A DNA stretch of 64,000 nucleotides from Bacillus sp. ISL-34 (GCF_018613325.1 NZ_JAGGQJ010000011.1:186001-250000); one strand, 5' to 3'. Positions 23,701-32,222 are shown, counted from the stretch's first letter. Made by a program: numbers and translations. Notes: generated from the sequence alone by a model not told the origin.

Positions 23701-24228
23701 TTGAATTTATCAAAGTTATTTGAAGCTCAAAAGGTTGTTCGCAAGAAGATTATTGAAACTAACGGTCTGGAAGGCCAGGATCTAGTTCAGAATTTAATTT
23801 TAGCATTGAGGGTTGAATTGGGTGAAATGGCAAATGAGCAAAGGTCTTGGAAGCATTGGAGTAAGGATAGAAAGCCAAGAATAACTAAACTCCTTGAAGA
23901 GTATGCAGATTGCTTATCCTTTACTCTGGAGCTCGCCTTAGAGCTTGGAATTGAAGCTGAAGCAAATATAGAAGAAATACTGATACCGTATAGTGCACGA
24001 AAGAATATCACTAAAATGTTTAATCAAGTTTATCTCTCAATTAGCGATTTAGAAATTAATATCAACTATCATTACGCCAGAAAAAATGCCGTTCTTTCAG
24101 AATTTAACGGATTACTTACCAATCTTATAACTCTGGGAATACTCCTTGGATTCGACTATGAACAAATCGAAGCTGCATATTTCAATAAAAATGCAATCAA
24201 CTTGAAACGTCAGGAAGAAGGATATTAA
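23701..24228 (+). CDS. Dimeric dUTPase (all-alpha NTP pyrophosphatase)
   Basis: A 175-residue protein; TTG 23701 with AGAGGGGAAATAAA upstream. Motifs of the dimeric dUTPase/MazG fold are present: RVELGEMANEQRSWKHW and LLEEYADCLSFTLEL (metal-binding Glu and Asp), and YFNKNAINLKRQEEGY at the C-terminus. It hydrolyses dUTP to dUMP, lowering uracil incorporation during phage replication. Confidence 0.88.
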   Translation: MNLSKLFEAQKVVRKKIIETNGLEGQDLVQNLILALRVELGEMANEQRSWKHWSKDRKPRITKLLEEYADCLSFTLELALELGIEAEANIEEILIPYSARKNITKMFNQVYLSISDLEININYHYARKNAVLSEFNGLLTNLITLGILLGFDYEQIEAAYFNKNAINLKRQEEGY

Positions 24229-24389
24229 TGGCCAGGCAAATCCGGCCGGTTGTTGTCCGGCGCCGGAATAAAGTTGAGGTCGAGGAAGCTATTAAGGACT
24301 TGGAGAAAAGGGGATTTGTACTCCAGCATCCACTTACAATGTTTCCAAACGGATGCTGGTTCGCTAAGATGCAAAAAATCGTTGTGTAG
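24228..24389 (+). CDS. Small early protein, unknown
   Basis: A 53-residue frame starting within the dUTPase stop (TAATG) after AGGAAGAAGGATA. KVEVEEAIKDLEKRGFVLQHPLTMFPNGCWFAKMQ is a regular alpha-beta pattern. It closes this stretch of the early operon. No family recognised. Confidence 0.55.
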   Translation: MARQIRPVVVRRRNKVEVEEAIKDLEKRGFVLQHPLTMFPNGCWFAKMQKIVV

Positions 24390-24417
24390 AGTTGATACCA
24401 ATTGTGACATTAGGGGT

Positions 24418-24621
24418 TTAGGAATAATATTGACTCTTCATGACACTCATTTTACATCCTGGGCATGTTACTTCTTCATAATGCATGAATCTAATCTTCC
24501 TAAGATCCTGTCTTGTTAACATAGGAAATACATTATATCTGGCTCCACATTCAAAAGTATTCTTGTCTTTAACTATGTGTCTATCTTCTGTACTAGTTGA
24601 ATAAATGGTAGGGAGTAACAT
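24418..24621 (-). CDS. Small leftward protein with CxxC, unknown
   Basis: A 67-residue frame on the minus strand; AGAGG lies eight bases before its ATG. It contains TFECGARYNVFPMLTRQDLRKIRFMHYEEVTCPGC, where three cysteines and a histidine could bind zinc. It is the only leftward gene in the early region, so it may be a separately transcribed accessory. Moderate confidence. Confidence 0.45.
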   Translation of the reverse strand: MLLPTIYSTSTEDRHIVKDKNTFECGARYNVFPMLTRQDLRKIRFMHYEEVTCPGCKMSVMKSQYYS

Positions 24622-24829
24622 ATAAAAAACCTCTTTTTAATAGATTATAAGCCATCAAAAAATATCTTAACAACTTGAGCTTTGCGACCTATACTTTTGC
24701 AATTCCACAATTTTATCATGGAAAAACATCTGAATAGGATTTTAATAAAAACTTAACATTTTTACTACAATTACTATCCAAATGACTGAACATTTGACAC
24801 AAACTGTGCAACATTGAGAGGTGAAATAA

Positions 24830-25837
24830 GTGGTTAAAATTCTTGAATTATTTGGTGGAATTGGAGCAGCTCGTAAGGCGTTAATCAATCTTGGGATTGA
24901 TCATAAAGCAATCGATTATGTCGAGTGGAAAGCGAACCGTGTAAAAGCTTATAACGCTTTATATGATCATCTTCACAGGCCCCAAGATATTCGTGGGTGG
25001 AATTTAAAACCTGATATCTTGGTGCATGGTAGTCCTTGCCAAGACAATAGCAGAAGTAACGCAAATCGAAAAGGTGCAGATAAAGGTTCGCGATCGGAAC
25101 TAATGCTAGAAACGTTGCGCATTATTGCAGAAATGGGTGAATGGAAGCCGAAGGTAGTGGTATGGGAAAACGTCAAAGGTGTGCTTGACCGTAATATAAT
25201 GCCTATCTTTAATTCTTACTTGCAGGAGATGACCAAGTTAGGTTACACCAATTCATTTGATGTGTTAAATGCAATAGATTTCGGTATTCCGCAATCGAGA
25301 GAACGAGTATTTTGCATTTCAATTCTAGGCAGTGCAACATTTGATTTTTCAAAATTAGGCAAACGTCCAATGCGACATATAAGTGAATTTTTAGAAGAAA
25401 AGGTAACGGATGAACGTTATATGGTGAATATCCCATCTATGTTGAATCGTTTAAAAGATTTGGCGACACCCGAACAAATTGATGCAGCTAAAAAGAAACA
25501 TCGTTTTGTTGAAACAATAACAGATTATTGCACAACCATTACTGAGCGCCAAGATAGATGTCCAAATGCAGGAGTGGTGAAAGTAGCTGACAAAAAATAT
25601 CGGTATTTAACAGAGCGTGAAGTGTGGCGCCTAATGGGCTTTGATGATGCTGATTTTGACTTAATGCTGAAAGAATTTCCGATGAAGCCAGGACTAAAAA
25701 ATGCCACGCTTTATGCATTAGCTGGCAACAGTATTGTAGTGCAGGTGCTTGAATCGATATTTGAAGTAATTTTAAACGAGGACTTCGCAACGGATTTAAT
25801 TGCAAATACAGATGGCCAATTTGAACTGATTTATTGA
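24830..25837 (+). CDS. DNA cytosine-5 methyltransferase, orphan
   Basis: A 335-residue C5 methyltransferase with all key motifs in order: ELFGGIGAA (AdoMet binding), GSPCQDNS with the catalytic C70, WENVKG (E113), QSRERVF and ALAGNSIVV. The region between motifs VIII and IX, which sets target recognition, is about 100 residues. GTG 24830 has GAGAGGTG upstream. No restriction enzyme gene is adjacent, so it probably protects phage DNA from host restriction. The gene is isolated by gaps on both sides. Confidence 0.9.
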   Translation: MVKILELFGGIGAARKALINLGIDHKAIDYVEWKANRVKAYNALYDHLHRPQDIRGWNLKPDILVHGSPCQDNSRSNANRKGADKGSRSELMLETLRIIAEMGEWKPKVVVWENVKGVLDRNIMPIFNSYLQEMTKLGYTNSFDVLNAIDFGIPQSRERVFCISILGSATFDFSKLGKRPMRHISEFLEEKVTDERYMVNIPSMLNRLKDLATPEQIDAAKKKHRFVETITDYCTTITERQDRCPNAGVVKVADKKYRYLTEREVWRLMGFDDADFDLMLKEFPMKPGLKNATLYALAGNSIVVQVLESIFEVILNEDFATDLIANTDGQFELIY

Positions 25838-25843
25838 ACAGTA

Positions 25844-25874
25844 CGAACAAACAGTTCCTTGATTTATATATCGA
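25844..25874 (+). promoter_or_regulatory. Third GAAC/GTTC module with ATTTATATATCGA
   Basis: CGAAC-N5-GTTCC at 25844-25858, then the 13-base string ATTTATATATCGA at 25862, identical to 14142-14154. The five-base spacer is one longer than a LexA box. After it a nine-codon frame MLGVVRKII (25898-25927) has GAGGGG upstream. Confidence 0.4.
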
Positions 25875-26258
25875 CTAATTTTATTGAGGGGAATTAGATG
25901 TTAGGGGTTGTTAGGAAGATTATATAATTTTACTTGTGTGTGGCTTGAATCCAACTTTTTAAGAATTGGACCAAGCATTCATCTAATCTTAACTGATTAA
26001 ATAAATGAATGTGCAATAATTTCAATGATGATAACTATCGTTTGAACTAAAACGTTCAAAAGAAGTTCTTTAAAGAAATTAGGCATTTTCATCACCACAC
26101 AATTATTTTTTTAGATTGGGGGAGCAAGGCCCACTGGTGAAGGTGTGGTATATAACTAAAACGCCTTGCCCTAATATCATATTGCCCATGATTAAAATTA
26201 GTTACACATAGGACAAGAAGTAAAGTCACAATTTTATAGACTAGAAAGGAGCCGATTC
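25875..26258 (+). other. Non-coding gap with possible structured leader
   Basis: About 380 bases with no gene over nine codons that I can support. Near 26115-26172, GCAAGGC (26124) pairs with GCCTTGC (26163), and CCAC (26131) with GTGG (26145) within it, so a two-level RNA fold precedes the gene at 26259. Confidence 0.35.
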
Positions 26259-26561
26259 ATGAAAGAACTAGCCGAGCTTAAAGAAATTGTAGAGAACCAA
26301 AAAACGGTTAGAACAAAACGGTTAGGACCTTTGCTTAATGAAATTCAAAAGTCATACATCCAAACAGCGAATAAGGTTAAACGCCAGAAAGAAACCATTA
26401 AGAAAATCAATACTAATTACAGTGTAGCAAATTCAAAGGCTGCTAGGTTATCGGTGCATGTTCAGACTCATGAGGATCTAAAAAGGGCTCATTCTGAGTT
26501 ATTAAAAAAGCATAAAGAAGTTATGAAGAAGTTACATCAGTATAAATTTAACAGAAAATAA
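26259..26561 (+). CDS. Coiled-coil phage protein, unknown
   Basis: A 100-residue strongly basic, helical protein (KELAELKEIVENQKTVRTKR...) with a Lys-rich C-terminus. AAAGGAGCCGATTC precedes the ATG. It contains the DNA repeat AAAACGGTTAG twice. A structural or nucleic-acid-associated role is possible; no family recognised. Confidence 0.6.
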   Translation: MKELAELKEIVENQKTVRTKRLGPLLNEIQKSYIQTANKVKRQKETIKKINTNYSVANSKAARLSVHVQTHEDLKRAHSELLKKHKEVMKKLHQYKFNRK

Positions 26562-26583
26562 AGCTATATAGGAGGGGGCTTGC

Positions 26584-27042
26584 TTGAAGTACATTTGTAA
26601 TGATTGTGTTTTGGTTTTTGAAACACATGGTAAATTAGGACCTAGGAAAATAGCTTACTGTCCAAACTGTGGAGATAATGTAGCTACAACTAAATACATT
26701 ACTCCTTTTAAAGAATCGAAAAGACGTGGGTGGTCGGAAGAAGAATTGGGATTGCTGAAACGTTGTATAACAGGCGAATTAATGATTTATGCTGTGGCAG
26801 CCAAATTAGGCAGAACTTCTAAATCAGTTTCCCGGCAAATACATCGATTAAAGAAAAATGAGACGCGATTGATTGATGGAGCCTGGACTATCCAAGAAGA
26901 ACAAATCATTCGGGATTATTTAGACGAGTTTGGACCTCAAAAAGGCTTATATAAAGACTTAGCTAATAAGCTCGGACGAACTAAAAATCAGGTTAGCTGT
27001 AAGTTATATCACATGAGAAAAAAAGGGATGTTGGAATACTGA
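26584..27042 (+). CDS. Zinc-ribbon plus Myb/SANT-like DNA-binding protein
   Basis: A 152-residue protein starting at TTG 26584 after AGGAGGGGGC. An N-terminal zinc ribbon (CNDC...CPNC) is followed by two Myb-like units, RRGWSEEELGLLKRCITGE...SKSVSRQIHRLKK and DGAWTIQEEQIIRDYLDEF...TKNQVSCKLYHMRKK. The tandem layout implies specific DNA binding, perhaps a late-gene regulator together with ArpU just downstream. Confidence 0.7.
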   Translation: MKYICNDCVLVFETHGKLGPRKIAYCPNCGDNVATTKYITPFKESKRRGWSEEELGLLKRCITGELMIYAVAAKLGRTSKSVSRQIHRLKKNETRLIDGAWTIQEEQIIRDYLDEFGPQKGLYKDLANKLGRTKNQVSCKLYHMRKKGMLEY

Positions 27043-27099
27043 TTTAAAAGCCCATAGAAGCGTTTTGTCTTCTTAAAGGGTAAATGTATGCAAAAATAA

Positions 27100-27134
27100 T
27101 TACGACCTCGTAATAAACCTATACGAAGCCGTAA
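27100..27134. promoter_or_regulatory. Palindrome TTACGACCTCGTAA, copy 3, with imperfect copy 21 bp away
   Basis: TTACGACCTCGTAA (27100-27113) is the same palindrome read from the other strand. ATACGAAGCCGTAA (27121-27134) matches 10 of 12 arm positions and lies 21 bp, two helical turns, further on, just before the gene at 27165. Confidence 0.6.
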
Positions 27135-27164
27135 AACGATATTAAAATTAAAAGGAGAATGATT

Positions 27165-27698
27165 ATGACTAAAACTACATTGAACGTTCTATTTAAGAAA
27201 ATGCAAAAGGATGACAAAAAGGAAGTGCTGGAGTTTCATGTACAAGGTAATGAGCTGCCAAACACTCAGGAGCTTGTCGGTTTAGCTGGATCCATCGTAA
27301 TCCTAAATGTTGAGGAAAGTAATGCTGGAACATTCAATGCAGAATTTGTATCTGTACAGAAGGATTCTAAGAAGACTACCCTCAAATTTAATATTAAAGG
27401 TGATTCAGATGACAAAGTAATCAAGCTTTACCCACACGCTGGAAGAAGCGTCACATTGTTTATGGAGCCGTCACAAATGTCTGTAGATGATTTCTATGAG
27501 GAAGATGATCATGAAGGTATTGAGTACAAGATTGATAAAGATGGTACCGCGAATGTTTCACCAAACCAGATGACCTTGGACGATATGGACCAGGAGGAAA
27601 ATAGTGAGGTTCAAGATGAACCTGACAAAAAAGAAGATGAAGATAACGATGATCCGTTTGCTAAGGTAAACCTTAGTGATGATGATTCATTAGAATAA
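27165..27698 (+). CDS. Acidic-tailed phage protein, unknown
   Basis: A 177-residue protein. ATG 27165 lies eight bases after AAAGGAG; the in-frame ATG at 27159 is too close. The N-terminal 105 residues are beta-rich with a repeated design (EVLEFHVQGNELP, TTLKFNIKGDSDD), suggesting an OB-like or beta-sandwich domain. The rest is very acidic and low complexity, ending DDPFAKVNLSDDDSLE. The layout recalls single-strand-binding or decoy proteins, but no family is recognised. Confidence 0.6.
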   Translation: MTKTTLNVLFKKMQKDDKKEVLEFHVQGNELPNTQELVGLAGSIVILNVEESNAGTFNAEFVSVQKDSKKTTLKFNIKGDSDDKVIKLYPHAGRSVTLFMEPSQMSVDDFYEEDDHEGIEYKIDKDGTANVSPNQMTLDDMDQEENSEVQDEPDKKEDEDNDDPFAKVNLSDDDSLE

Positions 27699-27754
27699 TC
27701 TGTTTGACCCTGGGCTTCGGCCTGGGGAACCTCTTAGGAAAATGGGGGAAGACA

Positions 27755-28207
27755 ATGAGTTTTGAATTACCGGAATTGGACAGAAAAGGTACCCAGAAAG
27801 CTGTCGAAGAAGCGCTGGAGAAATATAGGTTGTATAAATACTTAATGTTTGAAGAAAGAGAAGCATCAGTCACTGCAAGCGCTGAAGTAAGATATCATGG
27901 TCCTACAAATCAGACCGGAGACCAGACTGGGAACATTGCCATTTATAATGCTGATCAACAGGCATACAGGAAAAATTACTGTGATCGTTTAGAACGTGCT
28001 GTTAGCCGTTTGCCTAAGAAGGAAAGGTTTCTGATTGAAGAAAGATACATGCAAGAGGAATCGGACTATCTGACGGATTATAATGTGTATTGTTTTAAGT
28101 TCCAACCAAGCATTTCAGAAGGAACGTATACAAAAATTCGGTGGAAAGCTTTTTACAAGCTTGCCCTCAATTTAAATATAGCTGTAATAATTAGAAGGGG
28201 GGAATAA
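27755..28207 (+). CDS. ArpU-family phage transcriptional regulator
   Basis: A 150-residue protein; ATG 27755 follows TGGGGGAAGACA. LDRKGTQKAVEEALEKYRLYKYLMFEE at the start and AVSRLPKKERFLIEERYMQEESDYLTDYNVY...FQPSISEGTYTKIRWKAFYKLALNLNI match the ArpU family, sigma-like regulators that switch on packaging and lysis genes. ArpU genes usually stand at the end of the early region, as here. The late genes it should activate lie on the far side of the prophage. Confidence 0.85.
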   Translation: MSFELPELDRKGTQKAVEEALEKYRLYKYLMFEEREASVTASAEVRYHGPTNQTGDQTGNIAIYNADQQAYRKNYCDRLERAVSRLPKKERFLIEERYMQEESDYLTDYNVYCFKFQPSISEGTYTKIRWKAFYKLALNLNIAVIIRRGE

Positions 28208-28209
28208 GG

Positions 28210-28407
28210 TTGGTTGCAATAAATAGGGATAACCTGCCAGAAGCACTTGAACCGAAGCACGTTCAGGATATATTGTGCATAGGAAGGAGCCAAACATATG
28301 AATTATTTAAAAACCCTCCTTTTCATGTAATCAAGATCGGGAGAATATATAAAGTTTCTAAGGTTACATTTTTTAAATGGCTTGACGGAGAAGAGCAAGG
28401 AGATTGA
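28210..28407 (+). CDS. Excisionase-like HTH protein
   Basis: A 65-residue protein with TTG 28210 after AGAAGGGGGGAATAAGG. EALEPKHVQDILCIGRSQTYELFKNPPFHVIKIGRIYKVSKVTFFKWLDG is a MerR-type winged helix of the excisionase/HTH_17 class. Position at the very end of the phage genes, next to repeated TTGGTAGG elements, supports a role as directionality factor for prophage excision. Confidence 0.75.
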   Translation: MVAINRDNLPEALEPKHVQDILCIGRSQTYELFKNPPFHVIKIGRIYKVSKVTFFKWLDGEEQGD

Positions 28408-28463
28408 TTCCTTGTTCTTTTTATTTTGTCATGGTAATATGTCTTTAGTTAAAAGCGAAATCA

Positions 28464-28600
28464 GTGGTAGGTTTTTGGTAGGATACTTGGTAGGAATGAG
28501 CAATATTCAACAGAACTACAAAACATTCCGATGAATATCATAACCGTAAAAACCCTATTACATAGGCTTTTGAATAACAACATAATACTAGAAAGCACAG
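28464..28600. other. Probable attachment-site region (right prophage end)
   Basis: GTGGTAGG (28464), TTGGTAGG (28475) and TTGGTAGG (28487) repeat at 11-12 bp, like arm-type integrase or excisionase sites. The junction lies between the excisionase-like gene and the FMN riboswitch, because phage genes stop at 28407 and chromosomal genes begin at the riboswitch. The core sequence cannot be fixed without the left end. Confidence 0.45.
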
Positions 28601-28613
28601 TGATGTGTTGATA

Positions 28614-28741
28614 GTGTCCTTCGGGGTCGGGTGAAAATCCCAACCGGCGGTGATGAAGAAATTCTAAGCCCGCGAGCCTGTTAAAGGCAGGATTTGGTGA
28701 GATTCCAAAGCCGACAGTAAAGTCTGGATGGGAGAAGGACG
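28614..28741 (+). promoter_or_regulatory. FMN riboswitch (RFN element)
   Basis: The conserved RFN segments are present in order: TCCTTCGGGGTCGGGTG, AACCGGCGGTG, AAGCCCGCGAGCC, GGTGAGATTCC, GCCGACAGT and GGATGGGAGAAGGA. FMN binding represses the riboflavin operon that follows. Confidence 0.95.
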
Positions 28742-28837
28742 TGTGGAACCCAAGTGTATACGTACGCCTAATTTTTCAAAAATGAAAATATTGGGCTTTT
28801 TAGGTATACAATTTTTTTCACTCATTTCTCCTGCTAA

Positions 28838-28866
28838 CTCCTTAGGTCATCCTGAGGGGTTTTTTA
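28838..28866 (+). terminator. Riboswitch-controlled terminator
   Basis: CTCCTTAGG / CCTGAGGGG with a TCAT loop and a T-run, between the aptamer and ribE. It is the expected off-state terminator. Confidence 0.8.
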
Positions 28867-28889
28867 TATTTTATAAAAGGGGGAAAAAC

Positions 28890-29528
28890 ATGTTTACGGG
28901 AATCATTGAGGATATCGGTACCGTACATTCCATGAAAAAAGGAAGAAGCAGTATGGAGCTATCGATTCGTTCTGAAAAAATCCTTGAAGATGTTCATCTG
29001 GGGGATAGTATTTCAGTCAACGGGGTCTGCTTAACGGTAACGTCCTTCACGAAAAGTTTGTTTACGGTCGACGTGATGCCGGAAACGGTCAAAGCTTCCT
29101 CGATCCGGACATTGAAATTGGGATCACCTGTGAATCTCGAACGAGCCATGAGTGCACAGGGAAGGTTTGGCGGTCATTTTGTTTCAGGTCATATCGACGG
29201 AACCGGAACGATCATAAAAAAAGAACGGAAAGAAAATGCCGTATATTATGTAATCCAATTGGAAGAGGGGCTCAGTTCCTTTTGCATTCCAAAAGGATCC
29301 GTGGCCATTGATGGAACGAGCTTGACGATATTTGGGATCGAAAGGAACCTATTGACTGTATCACTGATTCCATTGACTCATCAGGACACCATATTGGGAC
29401 AAAAAGCGGCTGGTGATATCGTTAACATCGAAAACGACATGATAGGGAAATATATAATACATCAAATGAAAAATGGCAATCCAAAACCAGGACTGAATTT
29501 AGAGTTTTTGGCAGAGCATGGATTCTAA
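28890..29528 (+). CDS. ribE: Riboflavin synthase alpha subunit
   Basis: A 212-residue riboflavin synthase with the characteristic internal duplication: [12 protein letters not shown]...[14 protein letters not shown] in the first half and [12 protein letters not shown]...[14 protein letters not shown] in the second. It converts two lumazine molecules to riboflavin. ATG 28890 has AAAGGGGGAAAAAC upstream. First gene after the riboswitch; ribD, which is first in B. subtilis, is absent. Confidence 0.95.
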   Translation: MFTGIIEDIGTVHSMKKGRSSMELSIRSEKILEDVHLGDSISVNGVCLTVTSFTKSLFTVDVMPETVKASSIRTLKLGSPVNLERAMSAQGRFGGHFVSGHIDGTGTIIKKERKENAVYYVIQLEEGLSSFCIPKGSVAIDGTSLTIFGIERNLLTVSLIPLTHQDTILGQKAAGDIVNIENDMIGKYIIHQMKNGNPKPGLNLEFLAEHGF

Positions 29529-29543
29529 TAAAAGGGCGGTGTA

Positions 29544-30194
29544 ATGATGTTCCATACAATAGAAGAAGCGATAGAAGATTTGAAGGCTGGCAAGGTAGTA
29601 ATCGTATCCGATGATGAAGACCGTGAAAATGAAGGGGATTTTGTAGTGCTGGCCGAAAAGGCGACACCGGAAGCGATTAATTTCATGGCGACTCATGGAC
29701 GTGGTTTGATTTGTACAACCATCACTGAAGAACTGGCGGCGAAATTGAAACTGCATCCTATGGTAGGAGAAAATACCGATCATCATGGCACAGCTTTTAC
29801 GGTAAGTGTCGATCATAAAAGCACCTCTACAGGTATCAGTGCTTTTGAAAGGTCCTTGACCATCCTTGAGCTTCTTAATGAAGATTCGGTCGCTGAAGAT
29901 TTCCAACGGCCTGGTCACACTTTTCCGATAGTCGCAAAAGAAGGCGGCGTATTAAGAAGGGCAGGACATACGGAGGCATCGGTGGACTTGGCGAAGTTAT
30001 GCGGTGCCGCTCCAGCTGGTGTCATTTGTGAGATCATGAATGAAGATGGATCGATGGCCCGCGTATCCGATTTGGAAGTCATCGCTGATAAATTCAATCT
30101 GAAATTCATTACGATAGCCGATTTGATTCGGTATCTTCAACAAAATGATACAATCGGGAAACAGGAACTTGAACTGAACATCCCGAAAGCTTGA
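29544..30194 (+). CDS. ribB: 3,4-dihydroxy-2-butanone 4-phosphate synthase, RibB only
   Basis: A 216-residue RibB domain: [15 protein letters not shown], the acidic active-site motif, and [26 protein letters not shown] are intact. In most Bacillus species this is the N-terminal half of a bifunctional RibBA of about 400 residues. Here the protein stops after the RibB domain ([13 protein letters not shown]), so GTP cyclohydrolase II must come from elsewhere. ATG 29547, three bases downstream, is an equal start choice after AAAGGGCGGTGTA. Confidence 0.93.
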   Translation: MMFHTIEEAIEDLKAGKVVIVSDDEDRENEGDFVVLAEKATPEAINFMATHGRGLICTTITEELAAKLKLHPMVGENTDHHGTAFTVSVDHKSTSTGISAFERSLTILELLNEDSVAEDFQRPGHTFPIVAKEGGVLRRAGHTEASVDLAKLCGAAPAGVICEIMNEDGSMARVSDLEVIADKFNLKFITIADLIRYLQQNDTIGKQELELNIPKA

Positions 30195-30265
30195 GGATTT
30201 TAAGTAATTACATTTTAACAGAACAAAAAAATTATATTTTTTTTAAAAATTAGGAGGAATTGGAC

Positions 30266-30736
30266 ATGGGGAAAACTATTGAAGCACAATTAATTGGATC
30301 AGGATTGAAAGTCGGGATCGTGGTAGGAAGATTTAATGAGTTTATCACAAGCAAGCTTTTAGGAGGGGCATTGGATGGCCTTAAGCGTCATGGCGTTGAT
30401 GAGAATGATGTTGACATCGCGTGGGTCCCGGGTGCTTTTGAACTACCGTTAATTGCTAAGAAACTTGTGAATACAGGTAAATATGATGCGGTGATCGGTC
30501 TTGGAACGGTAATCAGGGGTGCCACTTCACATTATGATTATGTCTGCAATGAAGCAGCTAAAGGCATGGCTTCCGTTTCCTTGGAAACAGGTGTACCGGT
30601 TATCTTCGGTTTGCTGACAACTGAGAATATTGAACAAGCCATTGAACGTGCAGGAACAAAATCAGGTAACAAAGGCTATGAAGCTGCGGTTAGTGCCATT
30701 GAAATGGCCAACCTTGGAAAATTAATAGAACAGTGA
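30266..30736 (+). CDS. ribH: 6,7-dimethyl-8-ribityllumazine synthase
   Basis: A 156-residue RibH with the family pattern [57 protein letters not shown] and [19 protein letters not shown]. It condenses the RibB product with the pyrimidine intermediate and usually assembles into a 60-mer. ATG 30266 follows TAGGAGGAATTGGAC. Last gene of the riboflavin operon, closed by a strong terminator. Confidence 0.95.
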   Translation: MGKTIEAQLIGSGLKVGIVVGRFNEFITSKLLGGALDGLKRHGVDENDVDIAWVPGAFELPLIAKKLVNTGKYDAVIGLGTVIRGATSHYDYVCNEAAKGMASVSLETGVPVIFGLLTTENIEQAIERAGTKSGNKGYEAAVSAIEMANLGKLIEQ

Positions 30737-30747
30737 TTTCACATAAG

Positions 30748-30784
30748 GAAGCCGCAGGGAATAACATTCCTGCGGCTTTTTTTG
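30748..30784 (+). terminator. Terminator of riboflavin operon
   Basis: GCCGCAGG-GAAT / ATTC-CTGCGGC followed by seven T. Confidence 0.9.
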
Positions 30785-31012
30785 ATGATTTGATACCTCG
30801 ATTTCAAAGTAATGTGTTTTCCTATATACCGGTATAAATTATGGAAAATAAAGAATCATTAGGGAATTTTCAAAAAAAAAACGAACAAAAGCATCACGTA
30901 GTGGAAGCATGATAAAATATGCGGATATGATTATGCTACAATTGTAAAGATTGCAATTGAAATTCATGACTTTAGGGAAAAGTAATTTTATTAGTTATTA
31001 GGAGGGGTTTGT

Positions 31013-32179
31013 GTGTACCATCTCTTTACACATAATGATTTAGATGGAGTCGGCTGCGGCATTGTAGCTAAGCTGGCATTCGGAGAAGAAGTAGTGGTTA
31101 GTTATAATTCAATTGGCCGCCTTAATCAGAATGTAGGAGCATTTCTTGAGCAGGCCAAGATTGAAGATACATTGATCGTTACTGATCTATCGGTTGATGA
31201 AGATAACGAAAAAATGATTACTCAGTTTGTGGAAGATGGAGGCAAAGCGCTGCTGATAGATCATCATAAGTCAGCACTGCATTTGAACGAACATGATTGG
31301 GCATCTGTAACTGTCGAACAGGAAGATGGTAAACAGACGGCAGCGACATCATTATTCTATCAGTATGCAGTTGAAAATAAATTGCTGGAACCTTCAAGCA
31401 TTGTCGCTGAATTCGTTGAATTAGTCCGACAATACGATACTTGGGAATGGGAAGTCAATAAAAATACAACGGCAAAACGATTGAATGACCTGTTTTTCAT
31501 GATTCCGATTGAGGAATTCGAAATGAAAATCGCAAATAAGCTGTCGAAGGCTGAAAGTTTTACTTTTGACGAAGTGGAGCAAACCCTTCTTAATGTTGAA
31601 GAGAGTCGGGTAGAACGGTACATAAACAGGAAAAAAAGAGAAGTCTATCAGGCTACTGTCGGTCCCTATACAGCTGGTGTGGTCCATGCAGAGTCATACC
31701 ACTCAGAATTGGGTAATGAACTGTCGAAAGAGTTCTCGCATCTGGATTATATAGCCATCCTGATGGTTGGAAGTAAAAGAATCAGCTTCCGGACAATCCA
31801 TGACGATATTGATGTTTCTGAAGTTGCTGGCAAGTACGATGGGGGCGGCCACCAAAAAGCGGCGGGTTGTACCATGTCCGAAAAGGCATATAGCCAATAT
31901 GTCGAAAAGACCTTCTTTGCCGAGCCCCTTAAACGAGACGCACATAAGAATCAATTGAATGTAAAAGAATCCCCAGAGGGTTGCCTATATTCAACGAGAG
32001 ACAAACAGGACATATTCATCTATGAAGATGAAGAAGAGCAATGGATTGTTGAAATCAACGGAAAACAACAGAAAAAAACATTCGATACATTTGCGGAAGC
32101 GGAAAAATACATGAAGCGGAAATACGCGGCATGGCTGGCCCATGATGAAAGATATGAAGAGTTTGTCAATAAGGGATGA
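31013..32179 (+). CDS. nrnB: DHH-family oligoribonuclease NrnB
   Basis: A 388-residue DHH/DHHA1 phosphoesterase with HNDLDGVGCG and LLIDHHKSA (metal-binding DHH) and the DHHA1 motif GKYDGGGHQKAAG. The whole protein follows B. subtilis NrnB (YngD), which degrades short RNA oligonucleotides in the cytoplasm. GTG 31013 follows AGGAGGGGTTTGT. A C-terminal extension of about 60 residues (YEDEEEQWIVEINGKQQKK...) is part of the family. Single gene between terminators. Confidence 0.88.
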   Translation: MYHLFTHNDLDGVGCGIVAKLAFGEEVVVSYNSIGRLNQNVGAFLEQAKIEDTLIVTDLSVDEDNEKMITQFVEDGGKALLIDHHKSALHLNEHDWASVTVEQEDGKQTAATSLFYQYAVENKLLEPSSIVAEFVELVRQYDTWEWEVNKNTTAKRLNDLFFMIPIEEFEMKIANKLSKAESFTFDEVEQTLLNVEESRVERYINRKKREVYQATVGPYTAGVVHAESYHSELGNELSKEFSHLDYIAILMVGSKRISFRTIHDDIDVSEVAGKYDGGGHQKAAGCTMSEKAYSQYVEKTFFAEPLKRDAHKNQLNVKESPEGCLYSTRDKQDIFIYEDEEEQWIVEINGKQQKKTFDTFAEAEKYMKRKYAAWLAHDERYEEFVNKG

Positions 32180-32183
32180 ATAG

Positions 32184-32222
32184 GAAAGCGTCTGTCCGAA
32201 TGGGACAGACGCTTTTTTTTTA
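32184..32222. terminator. Bidirectional terminator
   Basis: AAAGCGTCTGTCC / GGACAGACGCTTT with a GAAT loop between convergent nrnB and the BrkB-family gene. Confidence 0.9.
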
